A DNA stretch of 5,659 bases from Alphaproteobacteria bacterium (GCA_024279045.1 JAJRRZ010000248.1:1-5659); one strand, 5' to 3'. Positions 1-5,535 are shown, counted from the first letter of the stretch. Made by a program: numbers and translations. Notes: generated by a model not told the origin, from the sequence alone.

Positions 1-2
1 CC

Positions 3-1598
3 CTGGCACGCGGGATTTTCCGCCCACGCACACCGCACATGCGGCTGGTGGACATGGACGATGCCGGCGCGCGGCGGGCCTATCGCCTGGCGGCGACCAT
101 TGCCGCATTGCACGGGCTCGACCTGTTTCTCACCCGTATCGCGCCGGATCTGTTCCTGCCTCTGGCCTTCTCGGAGGGCTGGAGCGCTTTCATGGCGTTG
201 CTCAACGTGGCGTTGGTATTCCTGTTCATCGCCGCCATCCGCCGCAGCAAGCCGCTATCCGGCGTGGAAGACGCAGACGCGCGGGATGACATGCTCCAGG
301 CGCTGCCAGCCCAGGCGGAAAGCACTGCCTCACCCGATACCTTCCTGTTCGGTTGGACACGCTATGTCTTTCACGTGGTTTTGCTGTTGCAGCTGATCAC
401 CATGCTGGCGCTGCTGGCGGGTTACATTGCGCTGGCCCACTTCATCGCCCGGCAACTGGTTTTCACCGCGGCGCTGGCCAGCGCTCTCTACCTGCTGCAT
501 CATCTGGCCGATGCACTGGTAAAGAGCGCCTTCGACCCGCGCACGCCCGTCGGACGCTTCCTGCGCGAGAATCTGCTGTTTTCCGAAAGCAGCATCACCC
601 GCGCCAGTGTCGCCTTCTCCACGCTGGTGGACATCGCCACGCTGCTGGTCGGCCTGCCACTGATCCTGATGCAGTGGGCGGTGAACATCTCCGATGTGTT
701 CAGCACGCTGCGCCAGTTCTTCTTCGGCTTCAAGGTGGGCAATATCCAGATCGAGCCGGTCAACATCCTGCTGGGGCTGATGGTGTTCTTCATTGGCCTG
801 GTGGTGATGCGGCTGCTGGTCATCTGGCTGGACCGGCGGGTGCTCTCGCGCGCCGAGCTGGACGACGGCATCCGTCATTCCATCCTTACCGTGGCGCGCT
901 ATTCCGGCATTGTCGGGGCGTTTCTGGTGGGCATTTCCGTGGCCGGCGTCAACCTCGCCTCGCTGGCGCTGTTCGGCGGCGCGCTGGGCATCGGCATCGG
1001 CTTCGGCCTGCAGACCATCGTCAACAACTTCGTCTCCGGCCTGATCCTGCTGGCCGAGCGGCCCATCAAGTCCGGCGACTGGATCCAGGTTTCCGGCGGC
1101 GAAGGCGTGGTGCGGCGCATCAAGGTGCGCTCCACGGAGATCGAAACCTTCGACCGCTGCACCATCATCATCCCCAACTCGCAGCTCATCTCCGAGCCGG
1201 TGAGCAACTGGTTCCACGCCACGCGCATGGGCCGGGTGCGGGTGCCGGTGGGCGTCTCCTACGATGCCGACCCGGATGAAGTGTCCGAAATCCTGCTGAA
1301 ATGCGCCAAGGCCCACCCGCGGGCGCTGGCCAATCCGGCGCCGTTCGTGCTGTTCACCGGTTTCGGCGACAATTCGCTGGATTTCGAGTTGCGCGTGTAT
1401 ATCGGCGATGCTGGCTACCTGGCTTCCACCGCTTCCGATTTGCGCTTCGCCATCTTCCGCGAGCTGAAGCAGGCAGGTATCGAGATCCCCTTCCCGCAGC
1501 GCGATCTGCACGTGCGCTCGTTGCCGCCGGAGATGTTCGACCGTGGCGAACTGCCCGCGGCAGGCAAGGCAGCCCGCTCAGCGGACAGCAGTGCTTGA
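3..1598 (+). CDS. MscS-family mechanosensitive ion channel (5' end probably outside window)
   Basis: This is an inner-membrane channel of the small-conductance mechanosensitive (MscS) family, which opens under membrane tension to release solutes during osmotic downshock. The first in-frame ATG is at 39 (519 residues from there), but the frame is open to the left edge with no stop, so the protein probably starts upstream. Numbering from that ATG, hydrophobic segments lie near residues 16-42, 45-66, 110-136, 140-162, 190-215, 242-264 and 283-304. They are followed by the Gly/Ala-rich pore helix at about 305-338 (LFGGALGIGIGFGLQ). The MscS beta-domain follows (GDWIQV at 346-351, IIIPNSQLIS at 376-385, then SNW), and the C-terminal domain ends with IEIPFPQRDLHVR (481-493), a family hallmark. 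The many extra N-terminal helices make it a larger MscS-like protein than the three-helix MscS. The stop is 68 bp before trpD. Family assignment is firm; the ion preference and the exact subfamily are not. Confidence 0.93.
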   Translation: MARGIFRPRTPHMRLVDMDDAGARRAYRLAATIAALHGLDLFLTRIAPDLFLPLAFSEGWSAFMALLNVALVFLFIAAIRRSKPLSGVEDADARDDMLQALPAQAESTASPDTFLFGWTRYVFHVVLLLQLITMLALLAGYIALAHFIARQLVFTAALASALYLLHHLADALVKSAFDPRTPVGRFLRENLLFSESSITRASVAFSTLVDIATLLVGLPLILMQWAVNISDVFSTLRQFFFGFKVGNIQIEPVNILLGLMVFFIGLVVMRLLVIWLDRRVLSRAELDDGIRHSILTVARYSGIVGAFLVGISVAGVNLASLALFGGALGIGIGFGLQTIVNNFVSGLILLAERPIKSGDWIQVSGGEGVVRRIKVRSTEIETFDRCTIIIPNSQLISEPVSNWFHATRMGRVRVPVGVSYDADPDEVSEILLKCAKAHPRALANPAPFVLFTGFGDNSLDFELRVYIGDAGYLASTASDLRFAIFRELKQAGIEIPFPQRDLHVRSLPPEMFDRGELPAAGKAARSADSSA

Positions 1599-1623
1599 CA
1601 AGCTCCCTGCCGTGGCCATTGAT
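1595..1623 (+). promoter_or_regulatory. Candidate sigma-70 promoter for trpD
   Basis: A perfect -35 hexamer, TTGACA (1595-1600), contains the TGA stop of the upstream channel gene. A 17-bp spacer leads to ATTGAT (1618-1623), which matches only 3 of 6 bases of the -10 consensus. Transcription would begin near 1630, giving a leader of about 37 bases to the trpD ATG, with AGGGGAG at 1652-1658 as ribosome binding site. The -35 box and spacing are good and the -10 is weak. It would allow trpD to be transcribed independently of the channel gene. No leader peptide or attenuator is visible. Confidence 0.35.
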
Positions 1624-1666
1624 GGGCAGCGGCAGTGCATCATCACCGCACAGGGGAGATTCCACC

Positions 1667-2683
1667 ATGTCCGACGCGCTGAAACCCTTCATTGCCCAGG
1701 CCGCCACCGGCCAGCCGCTCAGCCGTGAACAGGCGCGGGAGGCATTCGAGGTGATGATGAGCGGTGAAGCCAGCGAGGCGCAGATCGGCGGCCTGCTGAT
1801 GGCCTTGCGCGTGCGTGGTGAAACGGTGGAAGAGATCACCGGCGCGGTGGAGGTGATGCGGGCGAAGATGACGCCGGTGGAGGCGCCGGCGGATGCCATC
1901 GACATCGTCGGCACCGGTGGTGATGCCTCCGGCTCCTACAACATTTCCACGGCCACCGCCTTCGTGGTGGCCGCCGCTGGTGTGCCGGTGGCCAAGCATG
2001 GCAACCGAGCGCTGTCGTCGAAATCCGGCGCGGCGGACGTGCTGGCCGCGCTTGGCGTGAACATCGAGCTGGGCCCGGAACAAATCAGCCGCTGCATCAG
2101 GGAGGCCAACATCGGCTTCATGTTCGCGCCGATGCACCACGCGGCGATGAAGCACGTGGGCCCAGCCAGGGTGCAGCTTGGCACCCGCACCATCTTCAAC
2201 CTGCTGGGCCCGCTGTCCAATCCGGCGGGCGTGAAGTGGCAGATGACCGGTGTGTTCTCGCCGCACTGGCTGCAACCGCTGGCGGAGGTGCTCGGCGCTT
2301 TGGGCAGCGAGCGGGTATGGGTGGTGCACGGCGACGGCGGGCTGGACGAAATCTCTCCCAGCGGGCCGACGCAGGTGGCGGAACTGCGCGATGGCAAGGT
2401 GCACACCTTCGAGATCACGCCGGAAGAGGCCGGCCTGCCGCGCCACGATTTCGCGGAGATCCGCGGCGGTGATGCCGAACACAACGCAGCGGCCCTGCGC
2501 GCCGTGCTGAATGGCGAGCGCAATGCCTATCGCGACGCGGTGCTGCTCAATGCCGCCGCCTCGCTCATTGTTGCCGGCAAGGCGCGGGGCATGCGCGAGG
2601 GCGTGGAAATCGCCGAGGCGGCCATTGATGAGGGCCGGGCTATCCGAACACTGAACAAATTGGTGGAAGTATCCAACGCCTGA
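1667..2683 (+). CDS. trpD: Anthranilate phosphoribosyltransferase
   Basis: This enzyme transfers the phosphoribosyl group of PRPP to anthranilate, the second step of tryptophan synthesis from chorismate, in the cytoplasm. The product is 338 residues, the usual length for stand-alone TrpD. Visible signatures in order are the PRPP-binding GTGGD (82-86), KHGNR (110-114), SSKSGAADVL (117-126), the conserved MHHAAMKHVGPAR stretch (156-168), RTIFNLLGPLSNP (174-186) and the metal-binding DE pair at 227-228. The frame is open far upstream, but ATG 1667 is chosen because AGGGGAG lies 8 bp before it and the protein then begins like other TrpD proteins. There is no fused glutamine amidotransferase domain and trpG is not directly upstream; the neighbour there is an MscS-type channel. 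The next genes, hicA-hicB, are convergent, with only 14 bp between the stops, and trpC follows after them. Identification is secure. Confidence 0.97.
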   Translation: MSDALKPFIAQAATGQPLSREQAREAFEVMMSGEASEAQIGGLLMALRVRGETVEEITGAVEVMRAKMTPVEAPADAIDIVGTGGDASGSYNISTATAFVVAAAGVPVAKHGNRALSSKSGAADVLAALGVNIELGPEQISRCIREANIGFMFAPMHHAAMKHVGPARVQLGTRTIFNLLGPLSNPAGVKWQMTGVFSPHWLQPLAEVLGALGSERVWVVHGDGGLDEISPSGPTQVAELRDGKVHTFEITPEEAGLPRHDFAEIRGGDAEHNAAALRAVLNGERNAYRDAVLLNAAASLIVAGKARGMREGVEIAEAAIDEGRAIRTLNKLVEVSNA

Positions 2684-2697
2684 CCTGGTGATCGTTG

Positions 2698-2880
2698 TTA
2701 TTCTTCCACTTCCAGGCTTTTCAATATCTTTCGCGCAAGTGGCTCCTTGATCTCGGTATGGCGCGGCACGGCCTCCACCACACCGGTATGAGGGTTGATC
2801 CATAGGGAATGCGCCGCACCTTCACGTTTCAGGTAGCAACCGGCCATGCGCAGGCGCTTTTCCAGCTCGCGCCTTTTCAT
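2698..2880 (-). CDS. hicA: HicA-family toxin (mRNA interferase)
   Basis: This small basic protein of 60 residues resembles HicA toxins, which have a double-stranded-RNA-binding-like fold and cleave mRNA to arrest growth until neutralised by HicB. Supporting residues are the N-terminal KRRELEKRLRMAGC helix, the conserved GxxHS turn with the expected catalytic histidine at residue 24 (GAAHSLW), and the C-terminal VPRHTEIKEPLARKILK segment typical of the family. The length is normal for HicA. Its ATG overlaps the stop of hicB in an ATGA motif (2877-2880), indicating translational coupling, with GTGGAAG just upstream. The order here is antitoxin first, which also occurs in this family although toxin first is common. 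It is convergent with trpD and reads against the trp genes. All key residues appear intact, so the toxin is probably functional; activity is inferred. Confidence 0.92.
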   Translation of the reverse strand: MKRRELEKRLRMAGCYLKREGAAHSLWINPHTGVVEAVPRHTEIKEPLARKILKSLEVEE

Positions 2881-3095
2881 GCCACTTCCACCACATCACA
2901 CAGCACATCTTCGGGCAGACCACGCATGGCATCCTCGCGACGGTCCCGCAGGATGAGTTCGATCGCCTGACGCAGGCTTTCCTTGGCTTCTTCCACCGTT
3001 TCTCCTTGCCCATTGGCACCGGGGATTTCCGGACAGATGGCCCAATAGCCTCCTTCGGGAGCCTTCTCGATGATGGCAGTGAACCGATTCCTCAT
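2877..3095 (-). CDS. hicB: HicB-family antitoxin (short form)
   Basis: This is the partner antitoxin that binds and blocks HicA. The protein has 72 residues and carries the HicB signature: a first beta strand (RFTAIIEKAPEGG), YWAICPEIPGANGQGET (17-33) and the helix VEEAKESLRQAIELIL (34-49). This is the degraded RNase-H-like fold of the family. A longer start at 3185 is possible, but the ATG at 3095 is preferred because AAAGGAAA lies about 10 bp before it and the extra 30 residues look nothing like HicB. The C-terminus ends soon after the partial RNase-H-like domain, with no clear ribbon-helix-helix or helix-turn-helix segment, so direct autorepression is uncertain for this short form. It overlaps hicA by 4 bp. 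The pair lies antisense between trpD and trpC. Confidence 0.9.
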   Translation of the reverse strand: MRNRFTAIIEKAPEGGYWAICPEIPGANGQGETVEEAKESLRQAIELILRDRREDAMRGLPEDVLCDVVEVA

Positions 3096-3118
3096 TGCGA
3101 AGCTTTCCTTTCTGCATG

Positions 3119-3149
3119 AATGTAGTCGCCGTATTACATGATATGACAA
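3119..3149 (-). promoter_or_regulatory. Candidate hicBA promoter
   Basis: Reading leftwards, the - strand shows TTGTCA (3149-3144; 5 of 6 bases of the -35 consensus) and TACATT (3124-3119; 4 of 6 of the -10 consensus). The spacer is 19 bp, longer than ideal. Transcription would begin near 3112, shortly before the hicB ribosome binding site, giving a very short leader. It is the best match between hicB and trpC on this strand, but it rests only on consensus similarity. Confidence 0.3.
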
Positions 3150-3164
3150 GAACATGGCCTGTTC
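3120..3164. promoter_or_regulatory. Two short palindromes in the hicB-trpC divergent region
   Basis: Two inverted repeats lie in the 110-bp region between the divergent hicB and trpC starts. GAACATGGCCTGTTC (3150-3164) has 5-bp perfect arms around a 5-bp centre and lies immediately upstream of the candidate hicBA -35 box. ATGTA (3120-3124) and TACAT (3135-3139) form a second perfect 5-bp pair, 10 bp apart, between and over the candidate -35 and -10 boxes. Their position is what one would expect of operators for a toxin-antitoxin autoregulator, but arms this short can arise by chance. Confidence 0.3.
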
Positions 3165-3168
3165 CACC

Positions 3169-3198
3169 TTGCCATACAGCACCATGCCAAGCTAACAA
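3169..3198 (+). promoter_or_regulatory. Weak candidate promoter for trpC
   Basis: TTGCCA (3169-3174; 5 of 6 of the -35 consensus) is followed after 18 bp by TAACAA (3193-3198; 3 of 6 of the -10 consensus). If used, transcription would start at about 3205-3206, on the trpC ATG itself, giving a leaderless message. This would fit the absence of any purine-rich ribosome binding site before trpC. The -10 match is poor, so this is only a suggestion. Confidence 0.2.
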
Positions 3199-3205
3199 CC
3201 TGCGC

Positions 3206-4027
3206 ATGACCGACATCCTGCAAAAGATTGCCGCCAGCAAGCGCGAGGAGGTGGCGGAAGGAAAGCGGCGTTTCTCCATCGCCGATTTCGAGGAGATGAT
3301 CGCCGCGCAAGACCCGCCGCGCGGCTTTGCCCGCGCCTTGCGCGAAACGGCGGCACATGGCTCGCACCCCGCCCTGATTGCCGAAATCAAGAAGGCCTCG
3401 CCGTCGAAGGGCCTGATCCGCGCCGATTTCGACCCCCCTGCCCTGGCCCGCGCCTACGAGGACGGCGGCGCAAGCTGCCTCTCGGTGCTCACCGATGCGC
3501 CGTGGTTTCAGGGCGCGCTGGACTACATGCGCGCCGCGCGCCAGGCCACAGCCCTGCCCGTCCTGCGCAAGGATTTCATGCTGGACGTGTGGCAGGTATT
3601 CGAAGCCCGCGCCCACGGGGCGGATGCCATATTGTTGATCATGGCGATGATCGATGATGCGCTGGCCGCAGAGCTGGAGGCAGCGGCGCTGGAACTGGGC
3701 ATGGATGTGCTGGTGGAAAGCCACGATGCCGCAGAGATGGAGCGCGCCCTGCAACTGCAAACGCCGCTGATGGGCGTTAACAATCGAAATCTCAAGATCT
3801 TTTATGTATCTCTTGATACAACAATAGAGCTTTCACGCCTGGTGCCGAAGGATCGCCTGCTGGTGGCCGAAAGCGGCATCTTCACCCATGAAGACATTCT
3901 GCGCCTGCAACAGGACGCCGGTGCGCGGGCCTTCCTGGTTGGCGAGAGCCTGATGCGCCAGGCGGACGTAACCGCCGCCACCCGCACTCTGCTGGGCCTC
4001 GATGCATCGGGAGGCATGGCGACATGA
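3206..4027 (+). CDS. trpC: Indole-3-glycerol phosphate synthase
   Basis: This cytoplasmic TIM-barrel enzyme closes the ring of CdRP (carboxyphenylamino-deoxyribulose phosphate) to indole-3-glycerol phosphate, the fourth step of tryptophan synthesis. The product is 273 residues, the normal length for the monofunctional enzyme, without a fused TrpF domain. Catalytic motifs are all present: AEIKKASPSKG (59-69, with Glu60 and Lys62), SVLTD (93-97), LRKDF (120-124, Lys122), VESH (170-173, Glu171), GVNNRNL (190-196, Asn192), ESGI (222-225) and FLVGESLMR (243-251). The start at 3206 gives the typical N-terminus MTDILQKI; earlier in-frame ATGs add unrelated residues. No Shine-Dalgarno sequence is visible before it. 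Codons 191-210 are strikingly AT-rich compared with the rest of the gene. The stop overlaps the next gene by 4 bp (ATGA), so trpC heads a unit with the FAH-family gene and moaC. Its separation from trpD by hicBA is unusual. Confidence 0.97.
   Translation: MTDILQKIAASKREEVAEGKRRFSIADFEEMIAAQDPPRGFARALRETAAHGSHPALIAEIKKASPSKGLIRADFDPPALARAYEDGGASCLSVLTDAPWFQGALDYMRAARQATALPVLRKDFMLDVWQVFEARAHGADAILLIMAMIDDALAAELEAAALELGMDVLVESHDAAEMERALQLQTPLMGVNNRNLKIFYVSLDTTIELSRLVPKDRLLVAESGIFTHEDILRLQQDAGARAFLVGESLMRQADVTAATRTLLGLDASGGMAT
3776..3835 (+). other. AT-rich, codon-atypical 60-bp patch inside trpC
   Basis: Twenty consecutive trpC codons, for residues Val191 to Ser210, contain only 18 G or C bases out of 60 (counted), whereas the flanking gene is clearly GC-rich. 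They use codons avoided elsewhere in the gene, such as GTA, TCT, ATA, ACA, CGA and TCA. The frame is unbroken and the NNRNL motif is kept, while the next residues read LKIFYVSLDTT. The patch contains the palindrome AAGATCTT (3794-3801) and an inverted repeat TGTATC-TCTT-GATACA (3805-3820). The edges are abrupt: GGC before, and CGC CTG GTG after. This is a direct observation; the cause is unknown. Confidence 0.75.
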
Positions 4028-4872
4028 AACTGCTACGCGTCGGCCCGCCGGGAGAAGAACGCCCCGTCCTGATGGATGCGGCGGGCAAATTGTTCGACAT
4101 CTCGCATATCGTGCCGGATATTTCCCCACAAACCCTGGCGGCGGGTTGTCTTGAGCGCATCGCCGGGTTGAACACCGCCGATCTGCCGCCGGTGGAAGGC
4201 ACTCCGCGCATCGGCCCGCCGGTGGCGCGGCCACAAAAGTTCATCGGCATCGGCCTGAACTACGCCGACCACGCGAAGGAGATGGGCGCAACGCCGCCCG
4301 AACAGCCAGTGGTCTTTACCAAGCACACCAGTTGCATCATCGGGCCGAATGACATGGTCATGCTGCCGCCCGACTCGCGCCATGCCGACCACGAGGTGGA
4401 GCTTGGCGTGGTCATTGGCCGCACGGCGCGGCGCGTGCGGGCGGCGGATGCGCTCGATCACGTGGCCGGGTATCTGCTGGTCAATGATGTTTCCGAGCGC
4501 CATTACCAGAAGGATTGCGGCGGACAATGGGTGAAGGGCAAGTCGTGCGACACCTTCGGCCCCATCGGCCCATGGCTGGTTACCGCCGACGAAATCCTCG
4601 ACCCGCAGGCCATCGACCTGGAGCTGAAGGTGAACGGGGAGTTGCGCCAGCGCGGCAACACCGCCGACATGTTCTTCTCCGTGGCCGAGCTGATTGCCCA
4701 CATATCGCGCTTCTTCACCCTGCTGCCCGGTGATATCATCACCACCGGCACGCCCGCGGGCGTCGGCATGGGCCGCAAGCCGCCGGTATACCTGCGCGAG
4801 GGCGACGTGATGGAACTCTCGGCCACCGGCCTGGGCACACAGCGGCAGGAAGTGGGACGTTTCACGGAGTAG
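4024..4872 (+). CDS. Fumarylacetoacetate hydrolase (FAH) family protein
   Basis: This is a metal-dependent enzyme of the FAH superfamily, whose members hydrolyse or decarboxylate 2,4-diketo acids and related compounds, for example in aromatic or sugar-acid breakdown. The product is 282 residues with the usual short N-terminal region and a C-terminal FAH domain. Visible signatures are FIGIGLNYADHAKE (73-86), FTK (98-100), the metal ligands in DHEVELGVVIG (Glu124, Glu126), NDVSER (154-159, Asp155), KGKSCDTFGPIGPW (171-184) and TTGTPAGVGMG (240-250). ATG 4024 overlaps the trpC stop in ATGA, and CGGGAGGC lies 8 bp upstream, so it is very probably co-expressed with trpC. The arrangement of motifs resembles proteins often labelled ureidoglycolate lyase or 2,4-diketo-3-deoxy-sugar-acid hydrolase, but the substrate cannot be decided from sequence. 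No pathway partner is nearby; its link to tryptophan synthesis is unexplained. Confidence 0.93.
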   Translation: MKLLRVGPPGEERPVLMDAAGKLFDISHIVPDISPQTLAAGCLERIAGLNTADLPPVEGTPRIGPPVARPQKFIGIGLNYADHAKEMGATPPEQPVVFTKHTSCIIGPNDMVMLPPDSRHADHEVELGVVIGRTARRVRAADALDHVAGYLLVNDVSERHYQKDCGGQWVKGKSCDTFGPIGPWLVTADEILDPQAIDLELKVNGELRQRGNTADMFFSVAELIAHISRFFTLLPGDIITTGTPAGVGMGRKPPVYLREGDVMELSATGLGTQRQEVGRFTE

Positions 4873-4879
4873 GCAGGCC

Positions 4880-5368
4880 ATGACGGGCAAAAGGCTCACC
4901 CATATCGACGAGAGCGGTGCGGCGCGCATGGTGGATGTGTCGCAAAAGTCCATCACCCGGCGCATCGCGCGGGCGGGCGGAATGGTGAGGCTCAACGCCG
5001 AGACCCTGCGCGCGGTCATCGACAACCAGGTGAAGAAGGGCGATGTGCTGGCCACGGCGCGCATCGCCGGTATCATGGCGGCAAAACGCACGCACGAGCT
5101 GATCCCCCTGTGTCATTCGTTGCAGATCACCAAGGCGGCGGTTGACTTCGACATCGACGAAGCCACGGGCTGCATCCACGTGGAAGCCACGGTGCAGTGC
5201 GACGGCAAGACGGGCGTGGAAATGGAGGCCCTCACCGCCGCATCCGTGGCCTGCCTGACCATCTATGACATGATCAAGGCCATGCAGCGTGATGCGGCAA
5301 TCGGCGATATCCGCCTGCTGGAGAAATCAGGCGGCAAATCCGGCCATTACGTGGCGCGGGAGGAATGA
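4880..5368 (+). CDS. moaC: Cyclic pyranopterin monophosphate synthase (molybdenum cofactor synthesis)
   Basis: MoaC works after the radical-SAM enzyme MoaA and converts the 3',8-cyclo-GTP intermediate to cyclic pyranopterin monophosphate, the first stable intermediate of the molybdenum cofactor. The product is 162 residues, a normal length. Diagnostic stretches are MVDVSQK (17-23), IPLCHSL (75-81), the long signature GKTGVEMEALTAASVACLTIYDMIKA (109-134), whose Asp130 and Lys133 correspond to E. coli Asp128 and Lys131, and the end motif KSGGKSGHY (149-157). The start is 7 bp after the FAH-family stop, with GGAG (4866-4869) as a plausible ribosome binding site, so it is the last gene of the trpC unit. 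No moaA, moaD or moaE is in the window. A MITE-like palindrome begins 8 bp after its stop without touching the coding frame. Identification is secure. Confidence 0.97.
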   Translation: MTGKRLTHIDESGAARMVDVSQKSITRRIARAGGMVRLNAETLRAVIDNQVKKGDVLATARIAGIMAAKRTHELIPLCHSLQITKAAVDFDIDEATGCIHVEATVQCDGKTGVEMEALTAASVACLTIYDMIKAMQRDAAIGDIRLLEKSGGKSGHYVAREE

Positions 5369-5376
5369 CCTGCCAG

Positions 5377-5535
5377 GGTCTGGACTCAATACCTGAGCAC
5401 TCCCCATGAGCCTTTTGGCTTCATATCAGGCGGTTTTTCGTTCTTGCCAATAGCTCCACTATTGCCTGCGAACGAAAAAACGCTGCTATTTTGCCAAAAT
5501 GCCCATGAGAAGCACTCATTTATTGAGACCAGACC
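5377..5535. mobile_element. MITE-like palindromic element, about 159 bp
   Basis: Nearly the whole segment is one imperfect inverted repeat centred at about 5456. The outer arms (5377-5419 and 5535-5493) match at 34 of 43 positions with no gaps; they begin GGTCTGGACTCAATA and GGTCTGGTCTCAATA. The inner arms include TTTTTCGTTC (5434-5443) with GAACGAAAAA (5470-5479), and GCCAATAG (5446-5453) with CTATTGCC (5459-5466) around a 5-base loop. No meaningful open frame is present. The flanking tetramers are CCAG (5373-5376) and CTAG (5536-5539), which could be a mutated 4-bp target duplication. The left end agrees with the adjoining IS end at 12 of 14 bases, so the neighbouring IS5-family transposase is the likely mobiliser. 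In RNA the segment would fold into a long hairpin behind moaC. It could instead be an internally deleted IS copy, but arms of this length favour a MITE. Confidence 0.75.

Noticed and set aside
330..1511. 393-codon open frame on the - strand opposite the MscS-type gene
   Set aside because: Its translation is a low-complexity run of Gln, His, Asp and Arg typical of the antisense frame of a GC-rich gene, with no recognisable domain, and it lies wholly within a clear channel gene.
1607..1635. Possible terminator between the channel gene and trpD (CTGCCG / CGGCAG, 17-base loop)
   Set aside because: The stem is only 6 bp with a long loop and no following T-run; a chance inverted repeat is more likely.
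1301..1666. A 122-codon N-terminal extension of trpD
   Set aside because: The extra residues overlap the channel gene in another frame and look like random Arg-rich translation, while ATG 1667 has a good ribosome binding site and gives the standard TrpD length.
1643..2803. 386-codon open frame on the - strand opposite trpD and hicA
   Set aside because: It is rich in His, Arg and Gly without family motifs and mirrors the codon bias of trpD; trpD and hicA explain the region.
3096..3185. 30-residue N-terminal extension of HicB starting at 3185
   Set aside because: It does not resemble HicB proteins and would overlap the promoter-like region; the ATG at 3095 has an AAAGGAAA ribosome binding site.
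3776..3835. Internal promoter or intein/intron insertion in trpC
   Set aside because: No convincing -35/-10 pair with proper spacing is seen on either strand, and the frame is continuous with no extra sequence, so nothing is presently inserted.
4033..5091. 352-codon open frame on the - strand opposite the FAH-family gene and moaC
   Set aside because: It has antisense-type composition and crosses two well-supported genes; no motif of its own is visible.
5377..5535. CRISPR array or structured non-coding RNA gene in the palindromic segment
   Set aside because: There are no direct repeats with spacers. The two arms are inverted copies with ends like the adjacent IS, so a MITE-like element is the simpler reading.
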